The notes under the pieces are model-generated. The model made no database searches and was not told the DNA's origin. It saw nothing but the letters and a program-made list of their open reading frames with translations. The position numbers were made by a program, and so were the translations under genes. Source: Skeletonema tropicum (taxonomy: Eukaryota; Bacillariophyta; Thalassiosirophyceae; Thalassiosirales; Thalassiosiraceae). Taken from it: a DNA stretch of 64,000 nt. Positions 13,054-24,592 of this stretch are shown piece after piece; the stretch's first letter is position 1; every line of letters starts with the position of its first letter. The stretch covers positions 1 through 64,000 of the forward strand of contig JAWZXG010000032.1 of assembly GCA_037178625.1 (NCBI GenBank), given 5' to 3'.

Positions 13054-14876
13054 TAACGAGAGGGCGGGGCGGGGGTGTGTTGCTGTACTCTTACTGCTGC
13101 TGCGATGTTCGAATCATCAAACGCCCTCCACGCCGTATTGCTTGATCATCATAGCAATAGCGAGCATCCATGAGCTCAATCATTGCATTCACGGACATAG
13201 CATACACAAATGAGATCTTCGCTCATTGAGTTGGTCTACTTACCATATCTGCAACTGATGGCATGGCGATGACGTATGTTATTTGAGACGGGCATCTTGA
13301 TTTTTTTTGAGAATCGGCATTCACTTTTGAATTTTTGACCTTCACCTTCACCTTGCTTGAGCAGCTCACAATGATGATAACGGTCGTATCTTTCCTTCTA
13401 GTAGACCAATGACGGCGATAAGTGTCGTTTTGGAAAGCTTTCATCGAGCTCTATCGATTTGGCGTATAATCGACCTGATTGGGTGACTTTGGTGCAATCG
13501 ATCAGGTCAAAAACGGGTCGAGAAGTCATCGACAGGGCCAGATCCGACTTTCCAGGCAGAATTAAGACAACCATTGGAATCGTCTTTTCAAGCCGAATAA
13601 TAATCGATTAGTATCATCTTTATGCAACAAAATCGAACTGTATAAACGGTGCTCGGCCGACCGCCCACTAATAAAAAATAAAAAGCGACCACTTTAATGC
13701 GGCGGGCTATGCTCCAGACAGTTGGCACGACGCACGACGTATATCGATGTATATTATATTAATCAATAATAATCACAGCTCGGCCTCGCTACCGCTCACC
13801 CTCGCAAATACAGATAAGCAGAATGAGGAATGACGTCCAATATCATCACATGCACCATCACTATATTGACTCGCCGACCGATGAGTATAATATAACAATC
13901 AACCTTCATTCCTCACACCAATCATCGTCCTCCTCCTCCAACCACAAGCAGCATCAACTGGTAGTACTTCTAACTCCAACTCCAACACCAGCAACTCCTC
14001 GTCGGCAATGATGTTGCGCAGCGTGTGGTTGGAGGAGTTGCTTGTGGTGGAGTTGGAGGAGTTTGTGAATAATAAATACACAAGAGCCAACCACACCACA
14101 AGCAGCGCAACATCATCATCTCCTCCAACCACAAGCAGAAGCAGTATCGATAGTATCGTCGGCATGAGGCTTGTTTGTGGCTTGTGGTTGGAGTCCTCTG
14201 AATCATAAATACTACAATCAACCACAAGCCAAGCAACAACAATATGCCGAGCGTAGCCGAGGCCAGTTGGTGGAAACGCCGGTGCCTAGTGGTCGTTCTT
14301 CAGCGAAGCGTTTGGATGCGTCCGTGCCAACCTATCATTGATGGTGCCGATTGTCAGTGTATATTATTTTGGATTCAGTGGAAGTGTCTTGAGCGACTGC
14401 AGGCGGGAGCGAGGACGAGCTGCGTTTATTCTACTAATCGATAGAGCTTGAAATGACGATTCCAATGGTTGTCTTGTTGTTACTCTTCTCTTTTTGAAAA
14501 TTCGATTCGATTTGGAATGTGGCTTCGCTCGGGGCTCGACGTACTTACCATGTAGGGGTCGATTTAGTTTGAGTCGATTGACAAAAGATTGATATGTATT
14601 TGGCTTGACTTTGAAACTACAATACAACCAATCGATAGAGCGCAATGAGAATGACAGCTTTCCAAATCACTACTCATCGTCTTGATTGGCCGAGTAGTAG
14701 AGAAGATCTGAAGGCCAACCAATACAATAGATAAAATGGAATAGAATAGAATTGGTGGTATCGTATGTAATGGTAATGCTCTAGAGAGAGAGAGAAAGTC
14801 ATCATTAGATTGTCGCTCGCTACTTCATTACTCGTCTACAATATCTCCCACCACTACATCTAGCATCAAACAAACA

Positions 14877-15614
14877 TCAAACATTTGACAAATACGACAA
14901 ATGTCCAGTATACCTCTGCTTCACCGCATCCGCAAAATCCACATCTCCATTCTTCACCAACAACTTGTACAACTTCTCCACCTCCCCCTTGGTAAATTCA
15001 ATTGGTTTCTTGTGCACATTCATATGCGGCATGGGCAAGTCCTTCCACCCTGTATAACTCAACACTTGATCCTTGAAGTGGGTATGATTGTTGAAACTTA
15101 CCACATCAAAATGACGTGCTAACAATTCCATACCTCTTTGTACCTTCTCTTCCTTGGTAGCATAATACGGATTTCGACCTACAGGTCCATTGATATTATA
15201 CAGTACAAAATCCAAAATGGTCGACCATTTGCCTGTACCAGCCGGAGATTCCAAATGATCCATCCATTCGTCCCTCGTTCCATTCTTATTCTTGATAATT
15301 TTATATAACGACATGGCATGGTTGAGTGGATCACGTAACATGATTGTATTGATCATTTGACACCCTTGCTGTTCGACTGTGGTTCGCCAATTGTACCATA
15401 GGTGTTCGGTGGAGTTGAGAGGGGGTTGGACTAGATGGTATTGACCAGTGCGCCATTCATTTGGAGCTAGGTTGGATACGTGAGCGTCCATTCCCTTGAT
15501 GAATGCTTCGTGAACACGCTGTTGATTTGGACGGAATTGGCCATCAGTTCCGACGGATTTGGCCCATTTTTGATAAAAGGTGTGATTGCCATTGATGGGG
15601 TTGTTGTATTTGCG
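14877..15614 (-). pseudogene. Truncated sulfotransferase, unit 7
   Basis: Same 5'-truncated copy with the 204-residue frame intact (14877-15491); no coding difference from unit 2 was seen. Confidence 0.85.
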
Positions 15615-17434
15615 TAACGAGAGGGCGGGGCGGGGGTGTGTTGCTGTACTCTTACTGCTGCTGCGATGTTCGAATCATCAAACGCCCTCCACGCCGTATT
15701 GCTTGATCATCATAGCAATAGCGAGCATCCATGAGCTCAATCATTGCATTCACGGACATAGCATACACAAAATGAGATCTTCGCTTCATTGAGTTGGTCT
15801 ACTTACCATATCTGCACTGATGGCATGGCGATGACGGTATGTTATTTGAGACGGGCATCTTGATTTGAGAATCCGGCATTCACTTTTGAATTTTTGACCT
15901 TCACCTTCACCTTGCTTGAGCAGCTCACAATGATGATAACGGTCGTATCTTTCCTTCTAGTAGACCAATGACGGCGATAAGTGTCGTTTTGGAAAGCTTT
16001 CATCGAGCTCTATCGATTTGGCGTATAATCGACCTGATTGGGTGACTTTGGTGCAATCGATCAGGTCAAAAACGGGTCGAGAAGTCATCGACAGGGCCAG
16101 ATCCGACTTTCCAGGCAGAATTAAGACAACCATTGGAATCGTCTTTTCAAGCCGAATAATAATCGATTAGTATCATCTTTATGCAACAAAATCGAACTGT
16201 ATAAACGGTGCTCGGCCGACCGCCCACTAATAAAAAATAAAAAGCGACCACTTTAATGCGGCGGGCTATGCTCCAGACAGTTGGCACGACGCACGACGTA
16301 TATCGATGTATATTATATTAATCAATAATAATCACAGCTCGGCCTCGCTACCGCTCACCCTCGCAAATACAGATAAGCAGAATGAGGAATGACGTCCAAT
16401 ATCATCACATGCACCATCACTATATTGACTCGCCGACCGATGAGTATAATATAACAATCAACCTTCATTCCTCACACCAATCATCGTCCTCCTCCTCCAA
16501 CCACAAGCAGCATCAACTGGTAGTACTTCTAACTCCAACTCCAACACCAGCAACTCCTCGTCGGCAATGATGTTGCGCAGCGTGTGGTTGGAGGAGTTGC
16601 TTGTGGTGGAGTTGGAGGAGTTTGTGAATAATAAATACACAAGAGCCAACCACACCACAAGCAGCGCAACATCATCATCTCCTCCAACCACAAGCAGAAG
16701 CAGTATCGATAGTATCGTCGGCATGAGGCTTGTTTGTGGCTTGTGGTTGGAGTCCTCTGAATCATAAATACTACAATCAACCACAAGCCAAGCAACAACA
16801 ATATGCCGAGCGTAGCCGAGGCCAGTTGGTGGAAACGCCGGTGCCTAGTGGTCGTTCTTCAGCGAAGCGTTTGGATGCGTCCGTGCCAACCTATCATTGA
16901 TGGTGCCGATTGTCAGTGTATATTATTTTGGATTCAGTGGAAGTGTCTTGAGCGACTGCAGGCGGGAGCGAGGACGAGCTGCGTTTATTCTACTAATCGA
17001 TAGAGCTTGAAATGACGATTCCAATGGTTGTCTTGTTGTTACTCTTCTCTTTTGAAAATTCGATTCGATTTGGAATGTGGCTTCGCTCGGGGCTCGACGT
17101 ACTTACCATGTAGGGGTCGATTTAGTTTGAGTCGATTGACAAAAGATTGATATGTATTTGGCTTGACTTTGAAACTACAATACAACCAATCGATAGAGCG
17201 CAATGAGAATGACAGCTTTCCAAATCACTACTCATCGTCTTGATTGGCCGAGTAGTAGAGAAGATCTGAAGGCCAACCAATACAATAGATAAAATGGAAT
17301 AGAATAGAATTGGTGGTATCGTATGTAATGGTAATGCTCTAGAGAGAGAGAGAAAGTCATCATTAGATTGTCGCTCGCTACTTCATTACTCGTCTACAAT
17401 ATCTCCCACCACTACATCTAGCATCAAACAAACA

Positions 17435-18172
17435 TCAAACATTTGACAAATACGACAAATGTCCAGTATACCTCTGCTTCACCGCATCCGCAAAATCCAC
17501 ATCTCCATTCTTCACCAACAACTTGTACAACTTCTCCACCTCCCCCTTGGTAAATTCAATTGGTTTCTTGTGCACATTCATATGCGGCATGGGCAAGTCC
17601 TTCCACCCTGTATAACTCAACACTTGATCCTTGAAGTGGGTATGATTGTTGAAACTTACCACATCAAAATGACGTGCTAACAATTCCATACCTCTTTGTA
17701 CCTTCTCTTCCTTGGTAGCATAATACGGATTTCGACCTACAGGTCCATTGATATTATACAGTACAAAATCCAAAATGGTCGACCATTTGCCTGTACCAGC
17801 CGGAGATTCCAAATGATCCATCCATTCGTCCCTCGTTCCATTCTTATTCTTGATAATTTTATATAACGACATGGCATGGTTGAGTGGATCACGTAACATG
17901 ATTGTATTGATCATTTGACACCCTTGCTGTTCGACTGTGGTTCGCCAATTGTACCATAGGTGTTCGGTGGAGTTGAGAGGGGGTTGGACTAGATGGTATT
18001 GACCAGTGCGCCATTCATTTGGAGCTAGGTTGGATACGTGAGCGTCCATTCCCTTGATGAATGCTTCGTGAACACGCTGTTGATTTGGACGGAATTGGCC
18101 ATCAGTTCCGACGGATTTGGCCCATTTTTGATAAAAGGTGTGATTGCCATTGATGGGGTTGTTGTATTTGCG
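17435..18172 (-). pseudogene. Truncated sulfotransferase, unit 8
   Basis: Same 5'-truncated copy with the 204-residue frame intact (17435-18049). The preceding spacer has one T fewer in the T-run near 17050. Confidence 0.85.
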
Positions 18173-19993
18173 TAACGAGAGGGCGGGGCGGGGGTGTGTT
18201 GCTGTACTCTTACTGCTGCTGCGATGTTCGAATCATCAAACGCCCTCCACGCCGTATTGCTTGATCATCATAGCAATAGCGAGCATCCATGAGCTCAATC
18301 ATTGCATTCACGGACATAGCATACACAAAATGAGATCTTCGCTTCATTGAGTTGGTCTACTTACCATATCTGCACTGATGGCATGGCGATGACGGTATGT
18401 TATTTGAGACGGGCATCTTGATTTGAGAATCCGGCATTCACTTTTGAATTTTTGACCTTCACCTTCACCTTGCTTGAGCAGCTCACAATGATGATAACGG
18501 TCGTATCTTTCCTTCTAGTAGACCAATGACGGCGATAAGTGTCGTTTTGGAAAGCTTTCATCGAGCTCTATCGATTTGGCGTATAATCGACCTGATTGGG
18601 TGACTTTGGTGCAATCGATCAGGTCAAAAACGGGTCGAGAAGTCATCGACAGGGCCAGATCCGACTTTCCAGGCAGAATTAAGACAACCATTGGAATCGT
18701 CTTTTCAAGCCGAATAATAATCGATTAGTATCATCTTTATGCAACAAAATCGAACTGTATAAACGGTGCTCGGCCGACCGCCCACTAATAAAAAATAAAA
18801 AGCGACCACTTTAATGCGGCGGGCTATGCTCCAGACAGTTGGCACGACGCACGACGTATATCGATGTATATTATATTAATCAATAATAATCACAGCTCGG
18901 CCTCGCTACCGCTCACCCTCGCAAATACAGATAAGCAGAATGAGGAATGACGTCCAATATCATCACATGCACCATCACTATATTGACTCGCCGACCGATG
19001 AGTATAATATAACAATCAACCTTCATTCCTCACACCAATCATCGTCCTCCTCCTCCAACCACAAGCAGCATCAACTGGTAGTACTTCTAACTCCAACTCC
19101 AACACCAGCAACTCCTCGTCGGCAATGATGTTGCGCAGCGTGTGGTTGGAGGAGTTGCTTGTGGTGGAGTTGGAGGAGTTTGTGAATAATAAATACACAA
19201 GAGCCAACCACACCACAAGCAGCGCAACATCATCATCTCCTCCAACCACAAGCAGAAGCAGTATCGATAGTATCGTCGGCATGAGGCTTGTTTGTGGCTT
19301 GTGGTTGGAGTCCTCTGAATCATAAATACTACAATCAACCACAAGCCAAGCAACAACAATATGCCGAGCGTAGCCGAGGCCAGTTGGTGGAAACGCCGGT
19401 GCCTAGTGGTCGTTCTTCAGCGAAGCGTTTGGATGCGTCCGTGCCAACCTATCATTGATGGTGCCGATTGTCAGTGTATATTATTTTGGATTCAGTGGAA
19501 GTGTCTTGAGCGACTGCAGGCGGGAGCGAGGACGAGCTGCGTTTATTCTACTAATCGATAGAGCTTGAAATGACGATTCCAATGGTTGTCTTGTTGTTAC
19601 TCTTCTCTTTTTGAAAATTCGATTCGATTTGGAATGTGGCTTCGCTCGGGGCTCGACGTACTTACCATGTAGGGGTCGATTTAGTTTGAGTCGATTGACA
19701 AAAGATTGATATGTATTTGGCTTGACTTTGAAACTACAATACAACCAATCGATAGAGCGCAATGAGAATGACAGCTTTCCAAATCACTACTCATCGTCTT
19801 GATTGGCCGAGTAGTAGAGAAGATCTGAAGGCCAACCAATACAATAGATAAAATGGAATAGAATAGAATTGGTGGTATCGTATGTAATGGTAATGCTCTA
19901 GAGAGAGAGAGAAAGTCATCATTAGATTGTCGCTCGCTACTTCATTACTCGTCTACAATATCTCCCACCACTACATCTAGCATCAAACAAACA

Positions 19994-21142
19994 TCAAACA
20001 TTTGACAAATACGACAAATGTCCAGTATACCTCTGCTTCACCGCATCCGCAAAATCCACATCTCCATTCTTCACCAACAACTTGTACAACTTCTCCACCT
20101 CCCCCTTGGTAAATTCAATTGGTTTCTTGTGCACATTCATATGCGGCATGGGCAAGTCCTTCCACCCTGTATAACTCAACACTTGATCCTTGAAGTGGGT
20201 ATGATTGTTGAAACTTACCACATCAAAATGACGTGCTAACAATTCCATACCTCTTTGTACCTTCTCTTCCTTGGTAGCATAATACGGATTTCGACCTACA
20301 GGTCCATTGATATTATACAGTACAAAATCCAAAATGGTCGACCATTTGCCTGTACCAGCCGGAGATTCCAAATGATCCATCCATTCGTCCCTCGTTCCAT
20401 TCTTATTCTTGATAATTTTATATAACGACATGGCATGGTTGAGTGGATCACGTAACATGATTGTATTGATCATTTGACACCCTTGCTGTTCGACTGTGGT
20501 TCGCCAATTGTACCATAGGTGTTCGGTGGAGTTGAGAGGGGGTTGGACTAGATGGTATTGACCAGTGCGCCATTCATTTGGAGCTAGGTTGGATACGTGA
20601 GCGTCCATTCCCTTGATGAATGCTTCGTGAACACGCTGTTGATTTGGACGGAATTGGCCATCAGTTCCGACGGATTTGGCCCATTTTTGATAAAAGGTGT
20701 GATTGCCATTGATGGGGTTGTTGTATTTGCGGAACCAGTTGGCAATGGATGCTCCACCGGTGGAGGGTATGTGGAAGAAGAACACTACGCCGCAGGAGAA
20801 GGGTGTTGGAGGGCGGGGGTGTGTGGCTGCGGTTGGAAGGAGTTTGGTGTTGGTGGAAGAATTATAGTAGTTGTGGTGTGACGACACTTGTTGTACACTT
20901 GCTTTGCTGCTGCGATGTGGATATTCAACTATCGGAGAGTCAAAATAAATTGTCTCATCCTCCGACAGATCCCGTGTCGATCTGGATACCAAGCATTGCA
21001 TAGTTGCAACATTGAAGAGTAGAGATGGAAGGAATAGGAGAAACATGTAGATCAGTCGGGGTGTTGTTGATTTGTGGTTCCTCCGATTGTTGTTGTCGGG
21101 GGCGATGGCGGCGGGTGATTCTTGCTGTTTATTGTTACTCAT
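19994..21142 (-). CDS. Membrane-anchored sulfotransferase (intact copy)
   Basis: A 382-residue, intronless protein expected to transfer sulfate from PAPS to a carbohydrate or similar acceptor in the Golgi lumen. The order fits a type II Golgi enzyme: a short Asn/Gln-rich cytoplasmic tail, one hydrophobic anchor at about 30-48, a low-complexity stem, then the catalytic domain. The 5'-phosphosulfate loop is visible as FFFHIPSTGG (121-130), and the 3'-phosphate segment as IMLRDPLNHAMSLYK (about 228-242) with Arg231 and Ser239. Several N-glycosylation sites (NHT, NST) suit a lumenal domain. The first ATG is preceded by a CT/GA run at about 21150-21165, which suggests a short 5' leader. This is the only copy here with a complete N-terminus; codons from ~138 onward look identical to the array copies, consistent with gene conversion. 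The acceptor cannot be predicted. Confidence 0.85.
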   Translation of the reverse strand: MSNNKQQESPAAIAPDNNNRRNHKSTTPRLIYMFLLFLPSLLFNVATMQCLVSRSTRDLSEDETIYFDSPIVEYPHRSSKASVQQVSSHHNYYNSSTNTKLLPTAATHPRPPTPFSCGVVFFFHIPSTGGASIANWFRKYNNPINGNHTFYQKWAKSVGTDGQFRPNQQRVHEAFIKGMDAHVSNLAPNEWRTGQYHLVQPPLNSTEHLWYNWRTTVEQQGCQMINTIMLRDPLNHAMSLYKIIKNKNGTRDEWMDHLESPAGTGKWSTILDFVLYNINGPVGRNPYYATKEEKVQRGMELLARHFDVVSFNNHTHFKDQVLSYTGWKDLPMPHMNVHKKPIEFTKGEVEKLYKLLVKNGDVDFADAVKQRYTGHLSYLSNV

Positions 21143-21426
21143 ATTTGGCGCTCTCTCTCTCTATTGAATGATGATAACGTCACTGCCGTTCATGAACAAA
21201 GTGTTGATGGAGAAATGCAGCTGATGTTCTACAAGATTGCATAGCAGCTGATATTAATGTGCGGCTCCAGGCTCCAAGAAGCACGAAAGAATAAGTATTG
21301 TAGGTAGAGTAGGATACTTCTTCTTTTGGGAGGTGACTATTTACTGAGATGATGCTCGCTCAACGTTGAGTGTCGATAGGCCGAGGATCGAGGCACAGTA
21401 CGTGCGCGTGCGCTTGTCCTCACGGT
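21143..21426. other. Upstream region of the sulfotransferase gene
   Basis: No gene is seen. It probably contains the minus-strand promoter and 5' leader of the sulfotransferase; a CT/GA-rich run lies just upstream of the start codon. Confidence 0.4.
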
Positions 21427-22797
21427 TGCTCAATTCACGGGAACCTGGGGTTGACACGTCTTGCTGAGAGATTTGTCAAGAGCTTGCCAGGAGTTTCAAG
21501 TCGTGTTTTACAAAATCTAGCGTTGAGGTGCGTTGAGGATGGCCTGTTCCGTCAAAAACTTGCCGCCGACGCCACGGATCGGCCATCTGACACGGTGCGT
21601 GATGATGCGGTCTGTCATGTCTCCACAAACAAACCAAAATCGTAGCCTAAACTAACTCAGTGTGTTTGTTTGATCACCATGCAATCCGCATCGCTGCTAC
21701 AGGTTCATGAGCCCACTACGGGCTTGGACCAGCCGCTCCGCTAGACGTGCAGTCCATCGCCCTCCATTTATTGAAGTATGGGGGAAGTCAGGCAGCAGTT
21801 GGATCCGAGCCACTTCCTCTGCAGTCGACTGCTAACGCATCCGAGATATTTTCACAACGTCATCGTTGTTTCTCCGCCATTCCTACACAGGAGTCCCATC
21901 GCCGGACTAGCCCTCCGACATGACACGTCGTCACCTTATTTTACTCCTCCTGCATGGCATTTGGAGAGCCGCCATTGCTCGACAGTTTAATACGCACCGA
22001 TAATATCAGATGGGGGATATGAGCCACTGCTCCGACAACCTCATTATCGCTCGACACAAGTGAAGATTTCTCACCAACAACAACCACTCCTACCAATTGT
22101 CGATTGGATCCATAATTGGTTCCTTGGCGTCTGATCAACGGCCAAGGTATAAAATTTTTATTTTATTTTTATTCGATTACCAGTGGACGGAGCACTGCTA
22201 TCGAAAGTGGGGGACATTCCACATGGCACACAACATTTTATTCCCTGTCGAACATTTTATTATTTCTGAGGAGCACTCTTTATGCAGATGTATTGACAGC
22301 AATTCAACGGACTTATTCCCATTTCATGTCCTATCATAGTTCTTTGCATCTCCTTCGATTATCCGCAAGGTATTCCAACCTTGACTCCTCAGTTGACAGC
22401 AAAGATGGGGGATGATGATGCGGTCTGTCATGTCTCCACAAACAAACCAAAATCGTAGCCTAAACTAATTGTAGATAATTTCGCCCCTGGAGGGCCAACC
22501 ATGACGTACTTTAAGATTTCCGTTAATTTTTAACTCAGTGTGTTTGTTTGATCACCATGCAATCCGCATCGCTGCTACAGTGCGCCGCCAAGCAGCATGT
22601 CACTCGTGGCGGTGGCAGCAAGTTTGCACGTTGGCGCAAGTTTTTGACGGAACAGGCCATCAGAAATCAACCTCAACGCACCTCAACGCTAGATTTTTTT
22701 AGAACCACGACTTGAAACTCCTGGCAAGCTCTCGACAAATCGGCTGCTAACAAAAAGCAGCCACTGTCAACCCCAGGTTCCCGTGCTCAATTGCTCA
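21427..22797. repeat. Mirrored repeat block with inverted outer arms and direct inner repeats
   Basis: The outer arms 21427-21564 and 22635-22797 are inverted copies of each other, sharing for example GGGAACCTGGGGTTGACA and TTTTTGACGG/CCGTCAAAAA. Inside them, 21601-21702 and 22414-22580 are direct copies of one another, the second carrying 65 extra bases at 22469-22533. The 711 bp between the inner repeats show no convincing gene. The arrangement suggests a non-autonomous transposon or the remains of two elements in opposite orientation. Confidence 0.7.
22469..22533. mobile_element. 65-bp insertion with TAA duplication
   Basis: Compared with the direct copy at 21601-21702, this copy has 65 bp inserted after CTAA; the insertion ends in TAA, so TAA appears on both sides. 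The uninterrupted site is preserved in the other copy. It may be a very small MITE-like insertion with a 3-bp target duplication. Confidence 0.5.
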
Positions 22798-23274
22798 CCA
22801 CAAGCTAGCCAAAAACACACTAGAGGTAAAAATTTTTTTAATATTCTACTTTAGGTGCAAAAGTCGATAATAGTGTGGTGAGTGTGGCAATGACACCATC
22901 TTTTTCTGATTCTTGTTATCGGCCCTCGGGGCCCCGGGTCGAAACAAGCGCAGTGAAGTGTCGATAACGGGGCCAGGAGGTGCCCAACCCCTTATGGTCA
23001 CAAATTCTCCATTTTTTCCAAACTTTTTTCTACAGGGATCTTGGTAGGAATCAGTATAGTAGCTGTTTAGTGAGAAAGTTTACCTGCTGGACACGTAGAG
23101 GCTCTGTAGACCATACCGCTGTAGGATTTGTACTTGTTCCTACGTAGAAAGCAAGAAGTACCTGGCTTAAACGCGCTTTTTACAGAAATTGATTGGCTAT
23201 ATCTGTCGAGGATACCATCATTTGCAGAAAGAAATACAGGTACATTGTCATTATAGGTGACATGTTTCTTCATC
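22798..23274. other. Spacer; no convincing gene
   Basis: It contains a GC-rich palindromic patch with GGGGCCCC at about 22920-22980 and GATAAC words in both orientations. A minus-strand reading frame of 131 codons (23067-23462) crosses the helicase 3' end and the palindrome in a different frame; I do not regard it as a supported gene. Confidence 0.4.
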
Positions 23275-23344
23275 ACGAGAAATATTCTCCCTTTGTTGTA
23301 TCCTTTATTGATTGTCGTTAATTTGTCATGTTGCCGCGATTGAT

Positions 23345-23373
23345 AATAAATTTGTCTTGAAGACAAATTTATT
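23345..23373. terminator. Perfect 14-bp palindrome 3' of the helicase fragment, copy 1
   Basis: AATAAATTTGTCTT and its exact reverse complement are separated by one G. It lies 38-66 bp past the helicase stop on the minus strand and contains AATAAA-like words on both strands, so it could act in 3'-end formation. A role as the terminal hairpin of a transposon is an alternative. Confidence 0.35.
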
Positions 23374-23410
23374 TTCCATGCAAGTTGTGAATATCGCATT
23401 GTATCGTCCA

Positions 23411-24457
23411 CTAGGCAAAATAATCGCGTGGCAATTGGTATTCTTTCTTCGTTTCTTTCCATTTTTTGTTTGGGCTGGTTATGATTTCGGTGATGCGGTT
23501 CGTCAGGTCCTCTCTATTCTTTATTAAAGTACCACTCACTGCCTTTTGATAAGTTGTTTTCGTCATTTCATCAAGCTTTCTTTTGTTGTATCTTGTCTTG
23601 GTTTCTTCTGCCTTGCCGTCAAGGTACTTGACCCATTTGTCCCGCTTCTTGAAGAGTTTGCAGAGTTGGCCATCTTGGTTCGTCTTGCAATTGTGTAACC
23701 GTTCTACAGACACGCTCGGCCCTGTCCAATAAATGGCACTATCCGTCGGGTGCATAACATTTTTGGAACCAAGTGTTTTGCCCCTGCTGGTAGCAACGTA
23801 TCCTGTCCCAAGGCACTGGCTTCTCTCCCAGAGCTCATCTGACGGATCTATCACCATGCGATTCCATCGATCGTCCTTGCCGAACCCGGCCTCCATGCCC
23901 TGGCAGCGGTGTATTGTGATTGCGAATGCAATTTGCAGGGGCATGAACGTGGCAGTACAGCATCCCTTGTTGCAGATGTGAGTGTAGGGTGGTATTGGCA
24001 CGTGCTGAGTGGAGTGGTGGAGTGGAGTGATTGCAAATTTGTGTAAAGAGGGATGATTGATCAGTGCCATGCTATATTTCGAATTCAAGAATACATTTCT
24101 ACATTCACTCACCGTTGGATTCTTTTTGTCCCAGGGTTCAATGCCTTGCCGCGGTTTGAAGTATGGGAAATCAACGACTATATACTTTGGGAGGGATTCA
24201 ACACCATTTGTGTTTGGTCCTACGGAGTGCTGCTCGTCATAAACGATGTCAATCACCTTCCCAATCGCTCCAACGTACAGGCCAGAGTTCGGATCAATGT
24301 TCGCTGTCTCCAGGCACACGTGCACACCAACGGAAACGTCTAAAGTGTACAACATCTTTTTGCCGAAGAAATGCAACTGGTACACAGTGGGATTGCCAAC
24401 CATGTTGCTCTTGAATTGGCATCTGAGCCGTGCTACCGGTACTGACAGCCGTTTCTG
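23411..24457 (-). pseudogene. PIF1-like DNA helicase, C-terminal part (copy 1), 5' truncated
   Basis: The reading frame is open from 24457 to the stop at 23411. It carries the C-terminal helicase motifs: LPVAR-like sequence upstream, then PLQIAFAITIHRCQGMEAG (motif V type) and GYVATSRGK (motif VI type). An intron is likely at 24005-24112 (108 nt, minus strand: donor GTGAGT, pyrimidine-rich acceptor ending CAG); removing it joins PT to HVPIPPYTHIC and restores the usual spacing before the CC pair. Walker A and B motifs are absent because the 5' part is cut at 24457. Such helicases are common in mobile elements and as multicopy genes in algae. It may be expressed, but it cannot be a complete helicase. 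Confidence 0.75.
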
Positions 24458-24526
24458 ACGAGAAATATTCTCCCTTTGTTGTATCCTTTATTGATTGTCG
24501 TTAATTTGTCATAATGCTCGATTGAA

Positions 24527-24555
24527 AATAAATTTGTCTTGAAGACAAATTTATT
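24527..24555. terminator. Perfect palindrome 3' of the helicase fragment, copy 2
   Basis: It is identical to the palindrome at 23345-23373 although the bases just beside it have diverged; it lies 38-66 bp past the copy 2 stop on the minus strand. Confidence 0.35.
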
Positions 24556-24592
24556 TTCCATGCAAGTTGTGAATATTGCATTGTATCGTCCA

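Larger units (their letters stand above)
1..20731. repeat. Tandem array, ~2.56 kb unit, eight full periods plus a partial unit
   Basis: The same block recurs with spacing of 2558-2560 bp (2565 bp once); for example one internal anchor falls at 1022, 3581, 6139, 8698, 11258, 13823, 16382 and 18940. Position 1 lies inside a unit, so the array continues beyond the left edge. Each unit holds, on the minus strand, the last ~245 codons of a sulfotransferase gene followed by ~1.8 kb of downstream spacer. At the right the array ends at 20731 inside the only intact sulfotransferase gene. Copies are nearly identical; the differences I could see are almost all single-base indels, many in homopolymer or dinucleotide runs. 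This points to very recent amplification or homogenisation, with part of the variation possibly being consensus error. Confidence 0.97.

Noticed and set aside
1..20731. Reading the tandem array as a CRISPR or satellite array
   Set aside because: Units are 2.56 kb, contain gene sequence and have no short repeat-spacer structure.
23067..23462. 131-codon minus-strand frame behind the helicase
   Set aside because: It overlaps the helicase end in another frame and runs through the palindrome; only part of it is present in the second copy.
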